From assembly GCA_035510605.1 (NCBI GenBank), contig DATKGW010000007.1, forward strand, positions 1 through 11,407: 11,407 nt of DNA, read 5' to 3'. Source of the stretch: DATKGW01 sp035510605 (GTDB lineage: Bacteria; Patescibacteriota; Saccharimonadia; Saccharimonadales; CAIOMD01). The notes beneath the pieces are model-generated. The model was not told where the DNA came from. It saw only the letters and a program-made list of their open reading frames with translations, and did not search any database. Positions 6,969 through 11,407 of the stretch are shown piece by piece. The position numbers and the translations under genes were made by a program. How positions within the stretch are numbered: the stretch's first letter is position 1; the number at the start of each line of letters is the position of its first letter.

Positions 6969-7118
6969 CTATCTCTTTAGCGAGAACAAGAATAAATTTT
7001 TGTAGTCACCATGCCAAACACTTTCAAAAATTGTTCCAAAAGTCCGCGCTACCTTTTTATTGGTGATAACAAACATCCCAGCCAAACATTCCATGGGCAA
7101 AATGTAAGTTATGTTTAA

Positions 7119-7127
7119 TGGTATGCT
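7119..7127 (+). promoter_or_regulatory. Extended -10 element of the orphan gene at 7134
   Basis: TGGTATGCT fits the extended -10 pattern TGn plus TATGCT (4/6) and ends six bases before the GTG start, so the transcript would begin at the start codon. It lies in a 178-base divergent gap (6956-7133) shared with the oxidoreductase gene. The rest of the gap has no tRNA, no clear hairpin and no convincing gene. Confidence 0.4.
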
Positions 7128-7133
7128 TTTAAC

Positions 7134-7637
7134 GTGCATAATAAAAAGATTCTAACAACTTCAAAAAATGGTAAGTTGGTTTATTATAACTCGCTAAATT
7201 CACATGCTGCTGCCCATTTTACTGAAACCAAGCATTTAAAAACATACGTCAAAGAAGTATTAGAGAAGACTGATATCATCGATGACCACTTACTTTTTGA
7301 CGTCGATATGGGCTGCAAAGTTGGTAACTCAGATTTGGTAGAAAATGATCCGGGTGACGTAATTGTTTACGCCAAACGAAAGAAGCGCGAGATTTATTCT
7401 TCATTCAATAAAACCAAGTTATCGCAGCCTTCCAGTCTAGTCTCTATCATTTTGGAAAAGCGTCAAAATGAAAGTTATGAATTGGTCAGCGCCTGGATAG
7501 GAGCCATTGACAGTCCAGCTTTTCCTGGGGACGAGCACGAAACACCAGAAAGCAAGGATTACTGGACAAAGCACTCACTAGTTTGGGGTACTCAAGAAGT
7601 GCAGCCTAATACCGAGATCGTCGAATGCCCTTGGTAA
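7134..7637 (+). CDS. Orphan 167-aa protein of unknown function
   Basis: I do not recognise this protein. It has no signal peptide or membrane segment and looks like a mixed alpha/beta cytoplasmic protein. A C-terminal segment looks conserved-like: SAWIGAIDSPAFPG (119-132) followed by ESKDYWTKHSLVWG (139-152), that is G-x3-S-P-x-x-P-G then S-x-x-Y-W-x-x-H. The middle is lysine/arginine-rich (KRKKREIYSSFNKTK, 81-95). Similar tails occur in small uncharacterised proteins that I loosely associate with RNase-like toxin folds, but I cannot support that assignment here. The start is GTG; an in-frame TAA at 7116-7118 rules out a longer form and the next Met is at residue 59. No Shine-Dalgarno is present. 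It is divergent from the oxidoreductase gene and converges, 11 bases away, on the broken TrmB-type regulator. Confidence 0.7.
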   Translation: MHNKKILTTSKNGKLVYYNSLNSHAAAHFTETKHLKTYVKEVLEKTDIIDDHLLFDVDMGCKVGNSDLVENDPGDVIVYAKRKKREIYSSFNKTKLSQPSSLVSIILEKRQNESYELVSAWIGAIDSPAFPGDEHETPESKDYWTKHSLVWGTQEVQPNTEIVECPW

Positions 7638-7648
7638 TATACTTAAAA

Positions 7649-8191
7649 TTATTTAGATTTAAAATCAGCTTGCCATACCAACTCAAAGACAGTCTTTAGG
7701 GATGCAGCAACGTCCTTGCTGGAAATAACAAATCCCATCAACCTCTTCTTATAAGCCATGAAAGCCACGTTATCGTTATACATCTCAATCTGGGTATAAA
7801 TTTTAAATAGTTCCTCCGGAACATATTTTCTTACCCGATTTAACTGCTTGTCCTCAAATAATAGTTCAGAGGTAATAACTTTAGGAGATATTATCCTTGT
7901 TTTTATACCAGCAGCTACTTGCCTATTCAGATAGCCAGGCAAAAATTCATCTAATCTAACCTCATCAAGAACAGAACGGAATATTTGAACCTCTTCTGGC
8001 TTTGCCTTCAATATATCTTCAAAGATTTTTTTGATACCTTCAAGTCCTTCGAAATATGTAATCCCAGGCTTATTGCTTGATAAAAAATATTGGCTTGTAA
8101 TTTCAGGTAATGAAGCCTGCACAGCCTTTTGGACTAATACTTTTTCATCAATTTGCTCATTAATCAGGTCGTTTAGCTTGTTCGGGTGCAA
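7649..8191 (-). pseudogene. TrmB-type regulator, C-terminal part (separated by frameshift)
   Basis: This frame encodes the effector-sensing half of a TrmB-like transcriptional regulator. The start KPGITYFEGLEGIKKIFEDIL is the family signature that follows the linker helix (the P-x-I-x-Y-F-x-G-x-x-G-I motif), followed by strands and helices of the phospholipase-D-like sensor domain and ending in LKTVFELVWQADFK. The frame is open upstream to the A-run at 8207-8214, reading KLRYRLLHPNKL, which joins naturally to the DNA-binding half in the other frame. One extra A in the run restores a 251-aa protein from ATG 8403 to TAA 7649, a normal TrmB length. On its own this part could start only at TTG 8191, without a ribosome binding site. 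It may be a real mutation, a sequencing or assembly error, or a slippage-decoded gene. Confidence 0.85.
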
Positions 8192-8202
8192 AAGCCGGTA
8201 TC

Positions 8203-8403
8203 TTAATTTTTTTTATTCGTAACATCTTCTATTAGCTGTTTGTTAACCAAGGTTTTCAGAGCAGCATAGGTATTCTGACGCGTAAGCCCTGTTAGCATTG
8301 CAAGTCTTGGAGGCGTTAATTCCCCATAATCTAACAAACGCTTATAAATCTTAATCTCACTTTGATTTAGTCCGACTTGTTCTAAAAAAGTATTTTTTAT
8401 CAT
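8203..8403 (-). pseudogene. TrmB-type regulator, N-terminal HTH part (prematurely ended by frameshift)
   Basis: The 66-residue product is the winged helix-turn-helix of a TrmB family regulator. It begins LEQVGLNQSEIKIYKRLLDYGELTPP, matching the TrmB pattern L-x-x-L-G-L-s-x-x-E-x-x-x-Y-x-x-L-L-x-x-G, then gives the recognition helix GLTRQNTYAALKTLV and the wing start KQLIEDVTNKK. It ends at a TAA created by the frame at the A-run. I start at ATG 8403, not TTG 8439, because the TTGACA at the latter is an ideal -35 box of its own promoter. In archaea and bacteria, TrmB-type proteins bind sugars or other ligands and repress or activate neighbouring genes; here the divergent three-gene cassette is the natural candidate target. 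If expressed without frame correction, this part could be a DNA-binding fragment lacking the sensor domain. Confidence 0.85.
8207..8214 (-). other. Run of eight A (coding strand) at the frameshift point
   Basis: On the minus strand the sequence reads ACGAAT, eight A residues, then TTAAGA. Reading straight through gives N-K-K-N-stop; adding one A gives N-K-K-K-L-R-Y-R and continues into the sensor domain. Homopolymers of this kind are both common sites of sequencing indels and known sites of RNA polymerase slippage. The other two bases of context show no stimulatory hairpin. Confidence 0.85.
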
Positions 8404-8410
8404 AAAAAGA

Positions 8411-8439
8411 ATAATCTCAAAACTATCTGTTATTGTCAA
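8411..8439 (-). promoter_or_regulatory. Near-consensus promoter of the TrmB-type regulator gene
   Basis: On the minus strand a perfect TTGACA (8439-8434) is followed after exactly 17 bases by GATTAT (8416-8411, 4/6) preceded by the TGn extension. The box ends seven bases before ATG 8403, so transcription would start at the ATG: a leaderless mRNA. This is the best -35 in the window and it excludes the upstream TTG as a start codon. Confidence 0.6.
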
Positions 8440-8455
8440 TTAACTTTTGTCATTT
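8433..8455. repeat. Short direct repeat overlapping the regulator -35 box
   Basis: TTGTCAATT at 8433-8441 and TTGTCATTT at 8447-8455 match in eight of nine positions and are 14 bases apart. The first copy overlaps the -35 hexamer of the TrmB-type gene. It could be a regulator-binding pair used for autoregulation, but repeats this short also occur by chance in AT-rich DNA. Confidence 0.25.
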
Positions 8456-8503
8456 TAAGGCTTCATTACTTTTAACTGCCCTATATTTTTGTATAAAGTA
8501 CTA

Positions 8504-8532
8504 TTGACTCAACAAATACTATGTAATATTCT
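8504..8532 (+). promoter_or_regulatory. Promoter of the three-gene cassette with a palindromic -35 region
   Basis: TTGACT (8504-8509) and TATTCT (8527-8532) are spaced by 17 bases, with five and four consensus matches. The -35 lies inside a perfect odd palindrome, TTGACTCAA (8504-8512), flanked by AGTACT on the left and AATACT on the right, so an operator is possible. The leader to the ATG at 8563 would be about 24 bases and contains a strong Shine-Dalgarno site. The divergent gap to the regulator (8404-8562) is 159 bases. Confidence 0.5.
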
Positions 8533-8550
8533 GTAGTTCATGTCCAATTT

Positions 8551-8556
8551 AAGGAG
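8551..8556 (+). promoter_or_regulatory. Shine-Dalgarno site of the first cassette gene
   Basis: AAGGAG lies six bases before the ATG at 8563, a canonical ribosome binding site that fixes this start. It contrasts with the minus-strand genes of the window, where none is visible. Confidence 0.8.
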
Positions 8557-8562
8557 AGATTA

Positions 8563-9450
8563 ATGGAAAATAATAGACGTGAGGCTAAACCGTTTGAACA
8601 TTTTGAATGCATTTTTCCAGCTTTTGACGTGTCTAATTATGACTCTGAAAAGTTTGAAGAAATATTAGGCGACTATGTAGCTGAAAGTTTAATAGAATGT
8701 CAAAACGAAGCAGAAATGATCGAGTTTAATTCAAAATTAAAAGAAGAGTTGATCTATTGGGTTAGCTGCTCTGCTAAGGAACCATGGAACCACAGTGATA
8801 GCGATAGTGATATAGCTCCGTTTGTGAGCATAGCTCTAAAAATGATAACGGATAAAGAAGAATTCAAACAAAGTGATGAGTTCGTCGATTCACTATTAAA
8901 TTATGTAGGTAATGTTGCCCCATTTCATAAACAATCCGCCAAAGAACTAATAGAATTAACCGAGACAAATGTTAGTGACGAAGCAAATACAAAGATAATA
9001 AAGCTATATGAAGGGTTGGGCCAAAAACGTAAAACTGATGAATTTATCGGCAGCGTAGAATTTGGAGCTTTATTCCCTACACCCGAAGACGATTTTGATT
9101 TTTTATATCAGATTAGCGGACTCAATAGTTTGTTCCCTGATAAAGAAATTTTTGCTCAAGCCCAGGAGCTAGCAAAAGATTATTTAGCTAGGATTGTTGC
9201 GTATATGTATATGGAATGCGGATGGCCTAGACCCACGATGGAAAATCTAATCAAACTAAACAAAATTCAGCAAGAAAAACAAGAAAATATCAGAAGGTTA
9301 AATCCAATCTGTTTTGCAGAAGTTATGCAATTAAGTGATTATTTATCAGAAAACCTAGATGATTGGCTCAATGAGTTAGACGAAGAATGGCAGGAGTACT
9401 CAAGAGACTCGAATGAAGATTTAGAGGACTACGAAGGTGAATGGTGCTAA
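8563..9450 (+). CDS. Very acidic cassette protein 1, unknown function (295 aa)
   Basis: I do not recognise this protein. By hand count it has about 65 Asp/Glu against about 27 Lys/Arg, so it is strongly negative; the C-terminal 30 residues (from DDWLNELDEEW to the final EGEWC) are especially acidic. It looks mostly helical, with no signal peptide or membrane segment. Aromatic-rich stretches include FEHFECIFPAF near the start and EFGALFPTPEDDFDFLY (around 166-182), partly echoed by NSLFPDKEIF. Five cysteines are scattered without a CxxC pair. It is the first gene of a plus-strand cassette, transcribed divergently from the TrmB-type regulator. The next gene starts two bases after its TAA, indicating coupled translation. 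The acidity and the context allow ideas such as a DNA-mimic or regulatory protein, but nothing proves them. Confidence 0.75.
   Translation: MENNRREAKPFEHFECIFPAFDVSNYDSEKFEEILGDYVAESLIECQNEAEMIEFNSKLKEELIYWVSCSAKEPWNHSDSDSDIAPFVSIALKMITDKEEFKQSDEFVDSLLNYVGNVAPFHKQSAKELIELTETNVSDEANTKIIKLYEGLGQKRKTDEFIGSVEFGALFPTPEDDFDFLYQISGLNSLFPDKEIFAQAQELAKDYLARIVAYMYMECGWPRPTMENLIKLNKIQQEKQENIRRLNPICFAEVMQLSDYLSENLDDWLNELDEEWQEYSRDSNEDLEDYEGEWC
9434..9440 (+). promoter_or_regulatory. Shine-Dalgarno-like site before the second cassette gene
   Basis: AAGGTGA lies within the end of the first gene, 12 bases before ATG 9453 and directly adjacent to ATG 9441. The spacing is long for 9453 and too short for 9441, so re-initiation after the upstream stop probably matters more than this site. 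Confidence 0.35.
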
Positions 9451-9452
9451 TT

Positions 9453-10214
9453 ATGGAAACGATAAATAACAACCAAAGATTGAATTTAGATGTAACGCAA
9501 GCAGAGGCACAAAAGCTTCTGCAAAAAGACAACAAATATCCAGCTAAACTGAACAAAGAGCAAGCTGAAGATGAAGCTTTTTGGCTTAAATGTATCGTTA
9601 AGGGCAATCTCGCCCCAAATTATAATGCCGCTGAAGAAATATGGGATAGCAACACATTAATGGAAGATACTGTAGAAAATAAATTATTCTGGAGTACTGT
9701 GGTAGAAATCTACAACGAACAAAGCAATGCGTACCGCGAAGAGCTTGAGCAAAAAAGAATCGATTCTATCACTAGTAAATATTGTGGCGGCGGATGCGAA
9801 CATAAACATCACCAAGAAAACCCAGAATTAAAAGGTGAAAATATTCATGTGTGTTTTGTCTGCCAAAAAGAGCTAGTACCAGAATTCCCAGAATCATTCG
9901 AAAAGGGTAGTTATCAATATAAAAATGCTTTGATAGTTAACATGTATGGCAGCTACGGTATGTTTGTAGACCAAATACCACAAGAATATCTAGATGAAGA
10001 AGATAGATTTGACCCCAACAAAAATATTAAAACAGGTTTGCTTGGCGAATACACAGCCATAATTTGTCATGATTGCGCACATGATTTGTGTAAAAAAATA
10101 TCATGGATAAACAAATTAATTGATCCTAATAATTCACACTCGCACTCATATGATCAAGACTGGATTAACCACACTGGCTGGGATTTGCCTCACAGAGATG
10201 ATATTAATGACTAA
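9453..10214 (+). CDS. Cassette protein 2 with putative zinc-binding cysteine pairs (253 aa)
   Basis: No family can be named firmly. Residues 1-105 look helical and end in a charged helix (YREELEQKRIDSI). Then follow CGGGCEHKHH (C111, C115, H117, H119, H120), CFVC (C134, C137) and CHDCAHDLC (C205, C208, C213). Two CxxC pairs about 70 residues apart, with an aromatic MYGSYGMFVD segment (164-173) between them, resemble the layout of small uncharacterised zinc proteins of the CxxC...GGYGS...CxxC type; that comparison is recall only. The tail is His/Asp/Trp-rich (SHSHSYDQDWINHTGWD), perhaps another metal site. I chose ATG 9453 over 9441 because it follows the previous stop by two bases and gives an N-terminus similar to that of the next protein. 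No signal peptide is present. Confidence 0.72.
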   Translation: METINNNQRLNLDVTQAEAQKLLQKDNKYPAKLNKEQAEDEAFWLKCIVKGNLAPNYNAAEEIWDSNTLMEDTVENKLFWSTVVEIYNEQSNAYREELEQKRIDSITSKYCGGGCEHKHHQENPELKGENIHVCFVCQKELVPEFPESFEKGSYQYKNALIVNMYGSYGMFVDQIPQEYLDEEDRFDPNKNIKTGLLGEYTAIICHDCAHDLCKKISWINKLIDPNNSHSHSYDQDWINHTGWDLPHRDDIND

Positions 10215-10245
10215 AATACTAGGAATACTCGGTAAATCTATTTTT

Positions 10246-10250
10246 GGAGA
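10246..10250 (+). promoter_or_regulatory. Shine-Dalgarno site of the third cassette gene
   Basis: GGAGA ends five bases before ATG 10256. This supports the ATG over the in-frame TTG at 10244, which overlaps the site itself. Confidence 0.7.
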
Positions 10251-10255
10251 AAATC

Positions 10256-11086
10256 ATGGAAAGTTATTCTAACAATCAGAAATATACTTTAGAAAAAGCG
10301 TTGATAGAATCAGAAAAATTAAAGCGATTTATTGCTAATAATGAGGCTTCTAATTACAAGCATGCACATCAATATTTGCAGGATCTTGAGTATTGTCAGC
10401 GGGTACTGCCAAACTCTGCAGATTCATTGCCCAACTTTAAATTTGCCAAGAAAAAGCCTGTTGAGGTAGCAACCGAACAGTCTATCAAACCAGCCGATGG
10501 TTGGGAATTAGACAGTTACAAATGGATACGTCAAAATGGAGTATTTGTTCCAGCAACCGAAGAGTGGCAGCCGTTAGATTTATCACCACAACCCGCCACA
10601 GAACATCCACGGCCAGGCGACTTTTGCTATGTTTACCAGCACTCTGACTGTATTAAACGCACAATGTGCCCTAATTGCACAGCGTTATTAGATGTCACAA
10701 AACAACTGGCATTTGTATGGCTAGTTGATGAAGATGAGGGATTCGCAAATATAATGTTAACAACAGATAGAATTGACATGGCTAGCGACACAGACGCCAT
10801 ATTAAAACCCTCTGAAACAAGAATCCCCTATGAAGTAATGGTCTCACCGCTTTGCGGCCCAGTATTTTTTGACCAATTAAGTGCACCCATAGGTTATGCC
10901 GGCCAAGAAATTATCGATAAATTATTTGCTAACAATATAACCGGGGAGCAACATTTCTCTGTTGAAAAACGTGGTCTGCCAATAATAGACGATAACGACC
11001 CCCGCTATAAATATGAGTTAAGGCGGTACAGAAAACTGCAAAAACTATATTGTTTTTGCGTCAATAAATTGCTGGGTGAAGATTAA
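10256..11086 (+). CDS. Cassette protein 3 with CPNC motif, unknown function (276 aa)
   Basis: I cannot assign a family. Residues 1-52 are helical and begin MESYSNNQKYTLEK, similar to protein 2. A lysine-rich linker (FAKKKPVEV) and a Trp-rich segment follow (DGWELDSYKWIRQNG, then TEEWQPLDL). A probable zinc knuckle lies at 124-141: C124, C132 and CPNC (C138, C141). After it come alternating strands (LAFVWLVDEDEGFANIML) and EVMVSPLCGPVFFDQL, then EQHFSVEKRGLP and a basic C-terminal helix with CFC (266-268). The order zinc knuckle, beta strands, V-E-K-R-G strand vaguely recalls phage ssDNA-binding proteins of the gp32 type; this is a weak guess. The gene follows protein 2 by 41 bases with its own Shine-Dalgarno site, and its stop overlaps that of the convergent VOC gene. 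Confidence 0.72.
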   Translation: MESYSNNQKYTLEKALIESEKLKRFIANNEASNYKHAHQYLQDLEYCQRVLPNSADSLPNFKFAKKKPVEVATEQSIKPADGWELDSYKWIRQNGVFVPATEEWQPLDLSPQPATEHPRPGDFCYVYQHSDCIKRTMCPNCTALLDVTKQLAFVWLVDEDEGFANIMLTTDRIDMASDTDAILKPSETRIPYEVMVSPLCGPVFFDQLSAPIGYAGQEIIDKLFANNITGEQHFSVEKRGLPIIDDNDPRYKYELRRYRKLQKLYCFCVNKLLGED

Positions 11087-11407
11087 TCTTGGGTAGCGGA
11101 GTTGTCGGCTTGATGGAGGCCGATGCCAACGCCTCCTGGGTCTACGCAATAGGCTTGGTAGCCCATACCCGGGATGGCCATTTTTGGCATCATTAATTTA
11201 CCACCAGCGTCTTCGACTTTTTTGATGTAACCGTCTATATCATCCACGATTATGGTATTCACAACAGATGGCACATTTGGCATTTTCTTTGCAAATCCAC
11301 CGTTAATGCCCGGCAATTCGGTGTCCGGGCCGGTGGTTACCATCCAATATGGTTGTTCCCCGCCATTCCAGACTTCGATTTTCCAACCGAAAACTTCTTT
11401 ATAAAAT
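11083..11407 (-). CDS. VOC (glyoxalase/bleomycin-resistance/dioxygenase) family protein, 5' end outside the window
   Basis: The frame is open from the window end to the TAA at 11085-11083, encoding the last 107 residues. It contains FYKEVFGWKIEVW, the typical helix and strand of a VOC module, then GFAKKMPNVPSVVNTIIVDDIDGYIKKVEDAG, MMPKMAIPGMGYQAYCVDPGG and GIGLHQ. These correspond to the second beta-alpha-beta-beta-beta unit with the D-P-x-G-x-x-x-G-L motif. VOC proteins coordinate a metal and act as lyases, dioxygenases or drug-binding proteins; no substrate can be inferred. The ATG at 11343 is an internal methionine, not the start, because the conserved FYKEVFGW lies before it. The gene converges on cassette gene 3 with a four-base stop-codon overlap. 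Confidence 0.88.
   Translation of the reverse strand, partial: FYKEVFGWKIEVWNGGEQPYWMVTTGPDTELPGINGGFAKKMPNVPSVVNTIIVDDIDGYIKKVEDAGGKLMMPKMAIPGMGYQAYCVDPGGVGIGLHQADNSATQD

Noticed and set aside
6956..7133. Possible tRNA or structured RNA in the divergent gap
   Set aside because: No cloverleaf, T-loop GTTCRA-type sequence or long hairpin could be built; only promoter-like boxes were found.
8404..8439. TTG start at 8439 for the TrmB-type regulator
   Set aside because: The TTG belongs to a perfect TTGACA -35 hexamer with a matching -10 at 17 bases; the HTH domain starts normally from ATG 8403.
6956..11086. Integrated element with flanking attachment repeats
   Set aside because: No matching direct repeats were found at the two edges and there is no integrase, transposase or tRNA gene; an island remains possible only on compositional grounds.

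Overview
The window looks like a chromosomal segment of a Patescibacteria (CPR) bacterium, most plausibly Candidatus Saccharibacteria (TM7). The strongest hint is the DnaG primase: its N-terminal domain keeps the family scaffold but has lost all four zinc ligands, a form I associate with this lineage from memory (not checked by search). Small genes, minimal intergenic space and standard-code reading frames fit. No rRNA, tRNA, CRISPR array, transposase or integrase gene was seen, and no gene-free stretch exceeds 300 bases.

Block 1 (1-6955) is core-like and almost entirely on the minus strand. In transcription order it holds a flavodoxin-fold NAD(P)H oxidoreductase, a DUF1361 membrane protein, arginyl-tRNA synthetase (argS), a small conserved protein with a suspected PH-like fold, oligoribonuclease (orn) and a MmcQ/YjbR protein. 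A single plus-strand gene for a membrane-anchored protein (1928-2518) meets this series tail to tail. It is divergent from dnaG, which is followed by the first codons of a probable rpoD (sigma-70) cut by the window edge. These are genes of replication, transcription, translation and RNA turnover.

Block 2 (about 6962-11086) is accessory-like. It has an orphan 167-aa protein, a TrmB-type regulator broken by a frameshift at a run of eight A residues, and, divergent from the regulator, a compact plus-strand cassette of three unrecognised proteins (295, 253 and 276 aa). The cassette has its own promoter, and its genes carry Shine-Dalgarno-like sequences that block 1 lacks. Its second and third proteins carry paired cysteines and begin with similar N-terminal segments. 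The first is very acidic. The cassette meets a glyoxalase/VOC-family gene (truncated by the window end) with overlapping stop codons.

Two initiation styles appear side by side. Most block 1 genes, the orphan and the regulator have a -10-like hexamer ending only 6-11 bases before the start codon and no Shine-Dalgarno sequence, suggesting leaderless or nearly leaderless mRNAs. The three-gene cassette uses classical Shine-Dalgarno sites. The divergent regulator/cassette arrangement is the best candidate here for an undescribed system, but its function cannot be read from the sequence.
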